Assembly (NCBI GenBank): GCA_900545705.1
Contig: URAK01000008.1
Span: 1-64,000, forward strand
Length of the DNA: 64,000 bases
Direction: 5' to 3'
DNA from: an uncultured Opitutales bacterium
GTDB lineage: Bacteria; Verrucomicrobiota; Verrucomicrobiia; Opitutales; Intestinicryptomonadaceae
Shown: one piece after another, positions 44,138-53,637 of the stretch
Layout of the letters: every line of letters starts with the position of its first letter
Position numbering within the stretch: position 1 is the first letter of the stretch
Notes under the pieces: generated by a model
What the model saw: the letters and a program-made list of their open reading frames with translations, nothing else
Database searches by the model: none
Told to the model about the DNA's origin: nothing
Translations under genes and position numbers: made by a program

Positions 44138-45610
44138 TCAGTCGAGTTTTCTTACAGAAACACATTCGTTTATCATATCGGCGTATTTGCGGGCTTTTTC
44201 GAAAGCGTCGGAAAAATAAACGTTAACAGTATTAACCTTGGATAATATAAACGGCAAACTTACAATCTTGCCGTCGATTACAACCGCAATATTGCGCGCA
44301 GAGCCGCCTTTAACCATATTTTCAGTGGTCTTCCCCATGATTTCCTTGCCCTCGCCGGTCAACTCTATTTTCAGCGAATAGCCCAATTTGCCATCAAAAA
44401 GTGAGGGTTCTACATAAGCGCATTTGACATGTTTTAAGTTAAGGAAAGGCGTTTTTTCGACAAAGCAATCCGCCTCCGCTTTTTCGCTATCTTCGCAGGA
44501 ATTTATGATTGTAGAATACTTATCTTTTACAAAACCTTCGGGGGCATTTTTTGGCAGAGCCGCACGCTTTAAGCAAAAGATTTCGTCTCCGCAAGATGGT
44601 TTGCCTTTGGAATATATTGGCTCAATGCGCACTCCTATCCACTTTAAGCGCTCGGTGGCAGATACTTTCCCTGTTTTTAAATCCCTCACAGCGCCTCTAA
44701 ACGGAACGAATGCAACCACGTTATTTTGCGATATATTAAATTCTGTAAATCCCTTATAGGACACCTCCTCGCCGCCAAAAGACGCCTTCAAGCCTATTTC
44801 GCAATTCACGACATTTTCGCCGCGCGCCGCCAACTTCGGGTTTAGCTCTAACTCAACCGCGCAATAGCCGTTTTCGGACTTTAAAGTTTTCGTTTTTCCG
44901 GCGGGAAAGCAAGCGGCAAAGACCGTATTTTTTGAGTTTTGCGCTTTATAAAATTTTTCTATTGAATCGGGGTCTTTAAGGTCAAAGGTTTGGACATCAT
45001 TTATGCCAATGCAAGTCCACAAATCGACAAACACTGCGAAGGCGGCGGGCTCGGGAGAATTTTCCAAAGACTTCTCGCGCGCCTTTATCATTCTGCTTGC
45101 GGCGAGCGCCTTTTTTACGGAATACTCTCCGCCGCAATATACGGGTTTGTTTTCTTTTGCCGCCTTTCGCATTTCCTCGCAGAGTTTTTCAGCGGATGCG
45201 GATTTTAGAGAGGATTTAAAAATTATTTCCCCCACATCATTTAAGACGGCAATACATGGAGGCTCAGAGCCCAACATTTCCCTGCACATTTCTTTGGCGA
45301 AATCATAGTTCTGCGATTTTTCGACTTCCTTGCCGTTTTTAAAAACGTAAAGCGTTTCTCCGTCATAATACATGCCAAGCAAATACAAGTTTTCAGAGGC
45401 ATATTTTTTGAAAGCTTCCGAATTCGTTACAGGATTTGACTTCTCACAGCATACAAAAGCGACAAGCTTGTTTTCGGACTTCGCTTCGTCAAAATATTCG
45501 TCCATCGTCGCTTGCGGGCGCGGACATTGCTGTATGGGAATGGCCCCGCAAATAAGAGAAAAATAAAAAATAAATACAGCAAAGATGAATACCGTAGAAC
45601 TCTTTTTCAT
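44138..45610 (-). CDS. Secreted cysteine-rich protein: thioredoxin-like plus SecD P1 head-like domain
   Basis: I do not recognise this 490-residue protein as a known family. It has a signal peptide (MKKSSTVFIFAVFIFYFSLICGA). Residues 35-160 look like a thioredoxin-type fold (NKLVAFVCCEKSNPV, with CC where thioredoxins have CxxC, then YDGETLYVFKNGKEV and PPCIAVLNDVGEIIF). The last 90 residues (LKIELTGEGKEIMGK, then NIAVVIDGKIVSLPFI) follow the pattern of the SecD periplasmic P1 head (ELTAEG...LAIVLDGKV..AP). The protein carries about 20 Cys. It diverges from the decayed gene at 45746. A role in extracytoplasmic folding or export quality control is only a guess. Confidence 0.85.
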   Translation of the reverse strand: MKKSSTVFIFAVFIFYFSLICGAIPIQQCPRPQATMDEYFDEAKSENKLVAFVCCEKSNPVTNSEAFKKYASENLYLLGMYYDGETLYVFKNGKEVEKSQNYDFAKEMCREMLGSEPPCIAVLNDVGEIIFKSSLKSASAEKLCEEMRKAAKENKPVYCGGEYSVKKALAASRMIKAREKSLENSPEPAAFAVFVDLWTCIGINDVQTFDLKDPDSIEKFYKAQNSKNTVFAACFPAGKTKTLKSENGYCAVELELNPKLAARGENVVNCEIGLKASFGGEEVSYKGFTEFNISQNNVVAFVPFRGAVRDLKTGKVSATERLKWIGVRIEPIYSKGKPSCGDEIFCLKRAALPKNAPEGFVKDKYSTIINSCEDSEKAEADCFVEKTPFLNLKHVKCAYVEPSLFDGKLGYSLKIELTGEGKEIMGKTTENMVKGGSARNIAVVIDGKIVSLPFILSKVNTVNVYFSDAFEKARKYADMINECVSVRKLD

Positions 45611-45745
45611 ATAATTGTTATATAGAAATGCGCATCTGTTTTCAAGTTCTAAAAATTTATATCTTTTAATTTTACATATAATTTATTAACTTTATACTCC
45701 ACAATTATATTGACGTTTAACCATAACGACCGTATCAAGCTCCAT

Positions 45746-46278
45746 ATGAAGTATGCGTTATATTTTATAATATTATTTGCGGGCGCATTTATCTGCGTTG
45801 CAAACACGCACGCTCCAGAAAATTAAGTATGCTCAATAGAGCTCCAAGAGAACGAAAAAACCATAGTAAAAATTCCCCTTGAAATCAGCGCGCTTTGCGG
45901 CCGCGGCTACGCTTCAAAGGAAATAGGAATGGAAGCGAACGACTACGCCGGCATTATGCGACTTTCGCCGAAAGAAAAGGACGCTCTTGCGTCGTCAGGC
46001 GTCAAATTTATTGGCGATAAATTTTCCGTCAGATTGAAAAAGTCCGAACGCGACAAGTTTTACCGCTAGGATATATATTTTTATCATGTATATTTAGACT
46101 CTACCGAATTGAACAATACGCCTATGATGACTCCAACTATTATGAAAATATCAACCACGATAACCGTCCCATCGGCGAGCAGATGGTTATTGGAAACTCC
46201 CCAAGCATAGAGAGGTCGGACGGGAAAAATGATAAAATCATACGCAAAAACATTGTAATTACTCTTAATAAAAAATAG
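45746..46278 (+). pseudogene. Decayed gene for a small secreted protein
   Basis: A signal peptide (MKYALYFIILFAGAFICVANTHA) is followed by a TAA at 45824-45826, after which the same frame continues for 80 codons (CSIELQENEKTIVKIPLEIS to KKSERDKFYR) to a TAG at 46067-46069. The next frame, entered near 46060, reads on for about 69 codons as coding-like sequence (RLYRIEQYAYDDSNYYENIN, then SIERSDGKNDKIIRKNIV) and stops at 46276-46278. One nonsense and one frameshift thus split what was about a 175-residue secreted protein. I do not recognise the family. It precedes the Sel1 gene by 55 bases and may once have belonged to that unit. Confidence 0.6.
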
Positions 46279-46333
46279 CGTTTCTTTTTAGCGGCTTTGT
46301 AATAAAATTGCGCCGTCATTCGTATAACAATAT

Positions 46334-49300
46334 ATGACGGTAAAAATATTGCTCTCCATAACCGCCCTCGCCCTTTCCGTTTGCGCCTCGGCTAAAATCG
46401 ACTATGCCGACTACAAGAAGCTGCAAGAAGCCTACCAAATTTCCGCGCCTGAAGCCGAAAAACTCTCCGAAAGCGGCAACCCATACGCAAAGCTGCGCTC
46501 CGCCCTTGACAACATCCCGTACATGCGGGAAAAATCCGTTTCGGAAATCAGGGAATTGTATGAAAAGCGAAGGTTGCGGCTCGCCGGATATTACTTGTCA
46601 AATTTTTTGAAGGACAAAGCCGAGCGCGAAAAGCTACTTGAAAAGCTCGCCGCTGGAGGCGGGGATTACGCCTGCTCCGCCGCGAAGTGCGACCTGCTCT
46701 TCGACAATCTAAAAGCATCAGCAGACGCGTCAGACGCCAAAAAATTCAACGCCGCCTTCGACAGCCTATTGAGCCTCGCGAAAGACGGCTTTCAGCCGGC
46801 GGCAGTAAAGCTCGCGTTTTTTATAGAGACAAATTGCGGCAAAATAAAAAATTTTAGGGACGCAGCCGCAGAGCTTCCCGCTTTATATGGCATACTCTCG
46901 CGCGCATCGAAAGAAATGGAGTTTTACCAGATGAAACGCGGCGAGGCGCTCGCAAAGCGCAGCGATTGGAAAGGGGCTATGAAAATCCTAAGACCCCTCG
47001 CTGAAAAATTCCTCGCGCGGGAAAAATTTTCCGCGGCGCAGTCGCTAGCGCGATTTACGAGCGGAAATTTTTACGGCGAAGCAAAATCCGCCGCCCTTGT
47101 CGCGCACGCATACCGCGATGGATTGGGAACCGAAGCCAATCCCGACAAGGCAGAACTTTTGCAAGGCAAAATCCGAAGCCTAAAAAATCCCCATTTTTGC
47201 TTGTCCTTTGAAAGCACATTTGCCCTTACGTACGGGAATAAGCGCATGTTTGTCGCGGACTCTCCGGAGGAAGCCGCCATGTACGCAAATATGGCGCGGG
47301 AATTTGAAAATTCCGCAACCGACCGCATGCGCGAATACAACGCCTCAATCGAAGAAAAGATAAAAAAAGCCTACAATAAAAGTTTGGAGGAGCTAAAAAA
47401 TTCTTCAGACGACATAGAAAAAGTTGTGTACGCAAAAAAGCTGCTCGGTTTAGAAACTCTTTTTGCCTCCGACTATGTAATCGGCAAATACGACAAGCAA
47501 AAAGCAAAAGACGCTCTTTCGATTCTCGAGAGATTGTCCGCCGAATCAAACGCCTACGCAAGCCTTGCGCTCGCCGAATTATATTCGAGCGGAAACTCGA
47601 AAAACGCCTCGTTTATAGCCGCGAATATGCCCGTCGATTTCAATGCCGAAAAGGCGCGCCTATACGCCAGCGAAGCCGTTCGCCAAAGTGAAGAAGCCGC
47701 ATGGACGGCCCAAGCTCTGCGAATATTGGGAGATTTATTTTTATTAAAAACGTCCCTGCCAAAATATTTTCCGCTCGACGGATTTACCGTAAAGACTGAC
47801 TCCGCCGATTCAGCCTTGAAGATGTACCACGACGCCGCGTGCTTGGGCGATACTAAATCCCTGCTTAGGCTCGCGCAGATTTACGAAGGAATACCAATAT
47901 CATGCGAAAAATACCTCATAGAACCCAACGAGAGGGCGGCATTCGCATATAAAATGGAATCGCTCGACCTCGGGAATATGGAAAAAGCGGGAGAAGTTAT
48001 TCTAAGCCTGTATTTCGGAAGCGGCGTGAAGCAAAATATCCCCCTCGCAAAAAAATACCTTTTAAAATTTTTAAGAAGCGGAAGTTTTGAAAACGGAATA
48101 CTATGCGAACTCGCGGCAATCATGGCGGAAAGGGGGGAGCTCGACGCATATCCCCCTGAGAAAGCCGAAAGCATTAGAAAAAAAATAGACAAATACACTT
48201 GGAGCCACGCAATTCTATCCTTTTACAATTTGGGCAAATTCAAAAGCGAAGACGGCCTGAAATACTGGCGCAATTCCGCCTCAGAAATAGAGCCGCGCCC
48301 CATAAAGGCGCGCGAAGAATTTGCCGAATATTTCGCTTCCCTGCCGCAAACGACCGAAAACAGGTTTTTGCGCGCAATATGTTCGTACAACCCGCTGGAT
48401 ATGCAAAATTCCGCAAACAAATACTCCGCGCGCGGCGACCTATTGAAGCTCGCGGACGCAGGATATCCCGATGCGGTAAAAATCATGTCGTCAAACCCCA
48501 TTCCAATAATTCTCAACGCCCCCGATAAATACAAACAGTCCGCAAAAAACTTGAACCTTCCCATTGAAGTCTCATCGGACGCAGACGCCGAATACAATAT
48601 GCGCATGTACGCCAAGACAGGAGACGACAGCTTTCTATACAAAGTTTCAAACGCTAGCATTCCTACGGACTTTATATTGGACTCTCTCTCAAAACACTCC
48701 AAGAACGCGAACTTTTCAATCCCCCTTGCGATATCAAAACTTTTAAAAGCCCAATCCGGAAAATCTGCCGGCGAATTTGACGAAGCCGTAAGCCTTCTAA
48801 ATAGGCTCTCAAAAATGCCGAAAATAAAAAAGCTCGCATTCGCTGTATTGTCCTACGCCTATTCGGGCGCAATAAAGGGGCGCGGGAACACTATCTTATG
48901 CTCGGCTTACGCGAAATCCGCCGGCGAAATAACCCAAGACATATACATATATCCCGATTTCCTCATCGTGAGCTCCCCAGCTAATACCGAGGCAAAGAAG
49001 AAGCTTGCCTTGTACCTGAACACCATCCTTTCCTCCAACCCTTATGACTCCCACAACTTTGAAAACAATCCATTGGAGGATTTGCGCCGCGCCCACAAGC
49101 TCAGTCCCGAAAACGAGGCGCTGTCCTACGCCCTCGCAAAGTCGGAATTAAAAAATAAAAACTACAAAGACGCATTCAAACTTTTTGAGACTCTCCATAA
49201 GAATTCGCCCGAAGATTTGAACTATTGCGCGGCGCTCGGAGACATGCACTATTACGGGCTGGGAGTTAAATCGGACAAGACGGAGGGACTTAAATGCTAC

Positions 49301-50821
49301 GGCAAATTATTTGAAAGTCTCGGCGGCGACTCTTTCAATTCTGAACAAGCCTATTTTATAGTAATCAATTCCATATCTTCCGGGAACTATGTAAATTTTT
49401 ATAAGCCTAATATCCCGCCCGACTTTATCATAAAAAATATTGGCAAAATCCCCCTCAACCGCAAAGACGGCTCGTATTTTGAACTTCTCAACTTTCTTGA
49501 AAAGCACGCATATACATCTTTGCGCGACGCCATTGAAAATAAACTCATAGCAAGCGGCAACGCAAATGCCATAGTAAACAAGGCGCTCAGGCTCCTCCGC
49601 AAAAAAAAGCCCGAAACAGACAAGCAGGCGTTTAAATTGATTTGCAAAATACACAAATCGGGCCTCGGGTCCGCCTACCTCGGCGGGCTGTACTTTAACG
49701 GGCGCGGAACGCAGAAAGATTACAAAAAGGCCATTGAGCTTTTTGAGTGCGCACTGAAAGAAAATTCCGGCAACATAAACACCTCCGCATGCGCATGGCT
49801 GGCGCTCATGCATAAAGAGGGGCTTGGCGTGGGAAAATCCGAGGAGGCGTCGCTCAAATATATAGACTTGCTTTCAAAATCTCCGAATTTTGCCCAAGAC
49901 GCCTACCCGCTCGCATTGCAAATGATTTACGGAAGTGGATATCTCTCGGATTCGCAAGGCATGCCAAAGTGCCCGGAGCTTGGAGTAGAACTGCTAAAAC
50001 GCTCCGCAAGCGCGGCGGCAAATGAGGGATTTTTAACTCCCATAATCTTGTACGCACAAATTTGCGAAGACGGGAAATTCGCAAAGCGCGATCCCAAAAA
50101 ATCGCTAGAATTGTACGAAATGTCCATCGACTCATACAAGAGCGGAAGATCCGCCAACGAAGTCTCAACAGTCTATCTAAACGCGGCAAGGCTGTTAAAA
50201 TTATCGGGCACCGCAGAAGACCAAAAAAAAGCCGCAAATTTAACATTTAAATGGCTGAAACTTTTCCCCAATGACATCGACGCTAAAACTGACGCTGCCC
50301 TGCTGTACATATCGGGAATCGGGGTCGAGAAAAATCCGGAGAAAGCGAAAGAATATCTGGAAAGCGCAATATGTGCGGCGAAAGGCGACAATAAAGTACT
50401 CTGGAGGGCGTACGGGATTCTCGCGTATTGCCATATGAAGGGAATTTTCGGAGAGGGCGACGGCAAAAAGCTGGACGAAATTCTCTCTCTAATAAGAAAA
50501 ATCCCCGTCGAAAAAAACACTCTGCGCCACCCGTTTTTATTTTACGCGCAATGGTTCAACCCGCGCGCAACAAGTGGTGTTTTGCGCGCGTGCAAAGACC
50601 CCGTGTTGCCAAAGGACGAAAATATTTCACTCTTCTGGCTCGGGCAACTCGAAGCTCTCGCCGACACACAAACAAATCCAATATGCGCCCTACGAATCTA
50701 TGAAGACATACGGTCTTTCTTCGACCCGAAAAACGGTTTTGACAATCCCCAGAAAGCAGAAGCCTTAAAGGCAAAATTACAAATGGCAAGGGCCAATGCC
50801 ACTCAAAGGGCGAAAAAATAA
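46334..50821 (+). CDS. Giant secreted Sel1/TPR-repeat protein
   Basis: A 1495-residue protein with a signal peptide (MTVKILLSITALALSVCASA) and then almost entirely paired helices. Sel1-type repeats are recognisable, for example DGLGTEANPDKAELLQ (about 260), GSGVKQNIPLAKKYL (560), YGLGVKSDKTEGLKCYG (975), FNGRGTQKDYKKAIELFE (1120), KEGLGVGKSEEASLKY (1160) and ISGIGVEKNPEKAKEYLE (1325). Sel1 proteins act as scaffolds or regulators, often outside the cytoplasm; DUF-type enzymatic domains are not seen. No lipobox or C-terminal anchor. It is followed, with a 26-base overlap, by the sigma factor gene, suggesting a role in an envelope signalling unit. Confidence 0.92.
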   Translation: MTVKILLSITALALSVCASAKIDYADYKKLQEAYQISAPEAEKLSESGNPYAKLRSALDNIPYMREKSVSEIRELYEKRRLRLAGYYLSNFLKDKAEREKLLEKLAAGGGDYACSAAKCDLLFDNLKASADASDAKKFNAAFDSLLSLAKDGFQPAAVKLAFFIETNCGKIKNFRDAAAELPALYGILSRASKEMEFYQMKRGEALAKRSDWKGAMKILRPLAEKFLAREKFSAAQSLARFTSGNFYGEAKSAALVAHAYRDGLGTEANPDKAELLQGKIRSLKNPHFCLSFESTFALTYGNKRMFVADSPEEAAMYANMAREFENSATDRMREYNASIEEKIKKAYNKSLEELKNSSDDIEKVVYAKKLLGLETLFASDYVIGKYDKQKAKDALSILERLSAESNAYASLALAELYSSGNSKNASFIAANMPVDFNAEKARLYASEAVRQSEEAAWTAQALRILGDLFLLKTSLPKYFPLDGFTVKTDSADSALKMYHDAACLGDTKSLLRLAQIYEGIPISCEKYLIEPNERAAFAYKMESLDLGNMEKAGEVILSLYFGSGVKQNIPLAKKYLLKFLRSGSFENGILCELAAIMAERGELDAYPPEKAESIRKKIDKYTWSHAILSFYNLGKFKSEDGLKYWRNSASEIEPRPIKAREEFAEYFASLPQTTENRFLRAICSYNPLDMQNSANKYSARGDLLKLADAGYPDAVKIMSSNPIPIILNAPDKYKQSAKNLNLPIEVSSDADAEYNMRMYAKTGDDSFLYKVSNASIPTDFILDSLSKHSKNANFSIPLAISKLLKAQSGKSAGEFDEAVSLLNRLSKMPKIKKLAFAVLSYAYSGAIKGRGNTILCSAYAKSAGEITQDIYIYPDFLIVSSPANTEAKKKLALYLNTILSSNPYDSHNFENNPLEDLRRAHKLSPENEALSYALAKSELKNKNYKDAFKLFETLHKNSPEDLNYCAALGDMHYYGLGVKSDKTEGLKCYGKLFESLGGDSFNSEQAYFIVINSISSGNYVNFYKPNIPPDFIIKNIGKIPLNRKDGSYFELLNFLEKHAYTSLRDAIENKLIASGNANAIVNKALRLLRKKKPETDKQAFKLICKIHKSGLGSAYLGGLYFNGRGTQKDYKKAIELFECALKENSGNINTSACAWLALMHKEGLGVGKSEEASLKYIDLLSKSPNFAQDAYPLALQMIYGSGYLSDSQGMPKCPELGVELLKRSASAAANEGFLTPIILYAQICEDGKFAKRDPKKSLELYEMSIDSYKSGRSANEVSTVYLNAARLLKLSGTAEDQKKAANLTFKWLKLFPNDIDAKTDAALLYISGIGVEKNPEKAKEYLESAICAAKGDNKVLWRAYGILAYCHMKGIFGEGDGKKLDEILSLIRKIPVEKNTLRHPFLFYAQWFNPRATSGVLRACKDPVLPKDENISLFWLGQLEALADTQTNPICALRIYEDIRSFFDPKNGFDNPQKAEALKAKLQMARANATQRAKK

Positions 50822-51308
50822 AGTGGACGAACGAAGCGAGAAAATATCGCGGATAGTCGCGGCCCATTCGCGAAAGCTCATAGCCTATTCGCGGCTTATA
50901 TGCCGCGACGTGGAAATCGCGCGCGACGCCGCAGCCGACACTTTTTTAAAACTTTGCTCCCTCAAAAATATCGACGAAAGCAAAATATCCGCATGGCTCT
51001 ATAAAACATGCAGAAACAGGACAATAGACATTCTGCGGCGGCAAAAATTTTGCGTTCCATTCGACGAGGAATATATAAAAACGCTCGCAGCCGAATCCGC
51101 CTTTTCAAATCCCGACAAGGAACATCTTTTGCTCCTTATAGCAAAACTTCCAAAATTGCAGGCAGAAGTTCTAATGCTCAGATATTTTTCCGACCTAAAA
51201 TACGCCGATATCTCGGAAATTCTCGGCATTACCCCAACCCACGCGGGCGTAGCCGCTTCCCGCGCGCTCGAAACCCTAAAAAGAGAAATGCGAAATGAAC
51301 GACACTAA
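50796..51308 (+). CDS. ECF-like sigma-70 family RNA polymerase sigma factor
   Basis: The 170-residue protein has region 2 (SRLICRDVEIARDAAADTFLKLC, ISAWLYKTCRNRTIDILRRQK) and region 4 (LPKLQAEVLMLRYFSDLKYADI, SEILGITPTHAGVAASRALE) of an extracytoplasmic function sigma factor. Two starts are possible: ATG 50796, inside the Sel1 gene end with AAGGG before it, or GTG 50823 (VDERSEKIS), directly after the Sel1 stop; region 2 is complete in both. The next gene overlaps its stop by 14 bases. Likely held inactive by that membrane protein. Confidence 0.9.
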   Translation: MPLKGRKNKVDERSEKISRIVAAHSRKLIAYSRLICRDVEIARDAAADTFLKLCSLKNIDESKISAWLYKTCRNRTIDILRRQKFCVPFDEEYIKTLAAESAFSNPDKEHLLLLIAKLPKLQAEVLMLRYFSDLKYADISEILGITPTHAGVAASRALETLKREMRNERH

Positions 51309-51783
51309 TATTCATAAGAATATAAAAGACGCGTTCGCGCTGCTTGAAAACGCCATGCTTGACGACAAACAGATAGCGGAAATTATGCGCAGGGCGGCAA
51401 ATCCGGGGCGATCCATAAACAGGGCTTTATTATTTGCAGCCGCAACGGCGCCGCTAATAGCGGCGGCCGCGGCGCTCGCTCTCTGCGCATTTTTTTCGCA
51501 GGCTGGCGGATACAATTCAAAACCGCACGGGCACATTCCCGACAATATTGGGACTATAGTTGTGGAGTCTTCCAACCGCGAAAAACTGGTAATCCGCAAT
51601 GGCGAGCTCCAAATAATATCAACTATCGATTGGGAGTGGGAAAATTCCACCCGCGCGGCAATATCAGCCATAAAAGCCTCGCAATATTTTCGCGACCCTG
51701 GCGAAGACCCAGCAAGCGCGCTCTCTGGCTTATCCGCCGATGGAATCAGCTCTGAGTCCAGCGCGCAACAGGCAGATTATTAA
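51295..51783 (+). CDS. Single-pass membrane protein, probable anti-sigma factor
   Basis: The 162-residue protein has a 40-residue cytoplasmic N-terminus (helical, LLENAMLDDKQIAEIMRRAA), one membrane segment at about 42-66 (NRALLFAAATAPLIAAAAAL) and a 95-residue outer part ending in a Ser/Ala/Gln tail. Position directly after an ECF sigma factor with overlapping codons, plus this topology, is what anti-sigma factors show. It lacks the HxxxCxxC zinc motif of ZAS-type anti-sigma factors. No FecR-like domain either. Function is inferred from context. Confidence 0.75.
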   Translation: MNDTNIHKNIKDAFALLENAMLDDKQIAEIMRRAANPGRSINRALLFAAATAPLIAAAAALALCAFFSQAGGYNSKPHGHIPDNIGTIVVESSNREKLVIRNGELQIISTIDWEWENSTRAAISAIKASQYFRDPGEDPASALSGLSADGISSESSAQQADY

Positions 51784-52210
51784 ATCCAAACTCCGGCGGA
51801 TTATTCGCAAGCAATTTCTTTATTTGAACTTCGCCACCCGATGAACTTTTGTTTGCGCGACGAAAAGTTTTCTTTCTATGCGCCTCTTTATATTTAAAAG
51901 ACTAGAGATTCTTTTTGAATTTTCCTTGCCCCACAGCCCTTCATTGCGCAAATGGCGAATGTAATCCACCACTTTCAAAGCCTCACGCAACGCACATTTG
52001 ACTAAGATAAATTCCTCGCAATTTTTTAGCGCACTTATTTTAATTTTTACCCAAGCGAATGTAAGCCCCATTTTATTTTCCGCGCGCGGCAATTTCGTAT
52101 TTTCCCACACGCATGGGAAAGGCGTCCTTCACTTTTCCGAGCAAAAACGGCAACTGACGCTGCGAAACGACCAAAAATAAATCCGCGCGTTCGCCCGAAA
52201 TATCCGCTCA
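51784..52210. other. Intergenic region, one doubtful reading frame
   Basis: A minus-strand frame at 51820-52110 (96 residues, Lys/Arg/Glu rich, helical) has only a GTG start that lies inside a perfect hairpin (TTTCCCA-CACGCA-TGGGAAA at 52101-52120) and no ribosome site. I do not annotate it as a gene. Confidence 0.4.
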
Positions 52211-52549
52211 CTATCGGCTTTCAGGAGAAATGTTCTCGCAAACGAGTTTTGCCGCAACTTCAACGCATTTTTCGCACGGAGTGCGGTACACCGTTTTTAT
52301 CTCGCGGCAAAATTGCGAGCCAGTCGCCTTTGCGAATTCCGCGCGGATTTTATCCGCCGCCCCAGGGCACAACTTCACCGCCGAGTAGAGCGCGCCGCAC
52401 AATCCCTCGGGAGCCTTGCCGCCTCCGCATTTTGAAAGCTCCTCCAATCCTTCGGCGTCTCCGCCCTTAAAGGCTGCGTACACAGTCTGGGCACAGTTAT
52501 AGGGTTTCCTGAATTTTGAAAGGGCTATTTCTACTTTTCCGTTTTCCAT
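52211..52549 (-). CDS. C_GCAxxG_C_C family redox protein
   Basis: From ATG 52549 (112 residues): NCAQTVYAAF near 19, CGGGKAPEGLCGALYSAV near 41, then CREIKTVYRTPCEKCVEVAAKL. The spaced Cys residues with GLCGAL match the C_GCAxxG_C_C family, small proteins with possible Fe-S or disulfide function; some carry a split Cys set. The frame upstream to 52636 is rph coding sequence, so the shorter start is right. Four bases after rph. Confidence 0.85.
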   Translation of the reverse strand: MENGKVEIALSKFRKPYNCAQTVYAAFKGGDAEGLEELSKCGGGKAPEGLCGALYSAVKLCPGAADKIRAEFAKATGSQFCREIKTVYRTPCEKCVEVAAKLVCENISPESR

Positions 52550-52553
52550 AGGA

Positions 52554-53303
52554 TTATATAGAGCTTGAAATTGCCTCGTTTTGAAGGGCGGTAATCTCCG
52601 CGATTCCGCCTCTCGCAAGCGATATAAGCTCAGCAAGTTCGTCCTCGCCGAAAACAGCCTCCTCGCCGCTCGCCTGCACTTCCACGAATTTTCCGGAGCC
52701 AGTCATTACAATGTTAGCGTCGACATCGGCGTCTTTGTCCTCCTCATAGGGCAAGTCGAGCACTTTCATTTCCCCTAAAATCCCAACGCTCACCGCCGCG
52801 ACCGAATCGCGGAACGGATCCTCCGCTATGTCGCCGGACGCCATCAGCTTTTTCACGGCAAGCTTCGCGGCAACATACGCCCCGCTTATCGACGCCGTGC
52901 GCGTTCCTCCGTCCGCTTGAAGAACGTCGCAATCTATCCATATAGTAATTCCCGGAATTTTTTCCAAGTCCGCAACCGCCCTCAAAGACCTGCCTATAAG
53001 CCTCTGAATCTCGACTGACCTGCCGTCCACTTTGTTAGACGAAGTCGGGCGCTGTTTGCGGGTGAGCGTCGAGTACGGAAGCATTGAGTATTCCGCGCTA
53101 AGCCACCCTTTTTGATCCGCCATGGAGTTCATCCACGACGGCACGCGCTTTTCCGCAGTTGCCGCGCATATTACTTTCGTGTTTCCGAAAGACACAAGCA
53201 CAGAGCCTGTCGCGTTCGGGGCAATTCCGGGCTCGAATTTTATCGGGCGCAGCTGGTTAAAATTTCTTCCGTCAAAACGAACTTTGGGACTTTCTTTTTC
53301 CAT
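52554..53303 (-). CDS. rph: Ribonuclease PH
   Basis: Phosphorolytic 3' exonuclease trimming tRNA precursors. The 249-residue protein has VRFDGRNFNQLRPIKFEPG at the start (RPH signature), GSVLVSFGNTKVICAA near 32, RSVEIQRLIGRSLRAV near 93, and LQADGGTRTASISGAYVA near 130 with the phosphate-binding residues, then DLPYEEDKDADVDANIVMT. ATG 53303. Confidence 0.97.
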   Translation of the reverse strand: MEKESPKVRFDGRNFNQLRPIKFEPGIAPNATGSVLVSFGNTKVICAATAEKRVPSWMNSMADQKGWLSAEYSMLPYSTLTRKQRPTSSNKVDGRSVEIQRLIGRSLRAVADLEKIPGITIWIDCDVLQADGGTRTASISGAYVAAKLAVKKLMASGDIAEDPFRDSVAAVSVGILGEMKVLDLPYEEDKDADVDANIVMTGSGKFVEVQASGEEAVFGEDELAELISLARGGIAEITALQNEAISSSI

Positions 53304-53637
53304 CTTATTTTAAGTTTTGTTAGAATTTTGATTATTCGCGCGGCATTAGCCACAAAAAAATTCTAAATAAAGCGCCCGCACTTACGATAATCAATAAAAG
53401 CCGCCGCATTGCGGCCGATAAATTTTATTTAGCAAACCGCTAGGCTTCTTTTGCCGATTATTTTTAGGCGGCATACGGAAGCGGAAATAGGAAAAATCTT
53501 TCTTGCCTCCGGAACCCCAAAAATGGAATAAAAAAATGCCCGAATACGCAAGTAAGCATATCCGTAGCATTTGGTAAAAATAAAAATTGAAGAACTTATC
53601 ACAATTTGCCATTGTCTAAATACAGAAAATAAAAAAT
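53304..53637. other. Divergent intergenic region upstream of rph and the Bax-inhibitor gene
   Basis: No gene is seen; AT-rich, no clear promoter pair on either strand. Confidence 0.4.

Noticed and set aside
51820..52110. Minus-strand frame of 96 residues
   Set aside because: GTG start inside a perfect hairpin, no ribosome site, no recognised fold. Described as intergenic.
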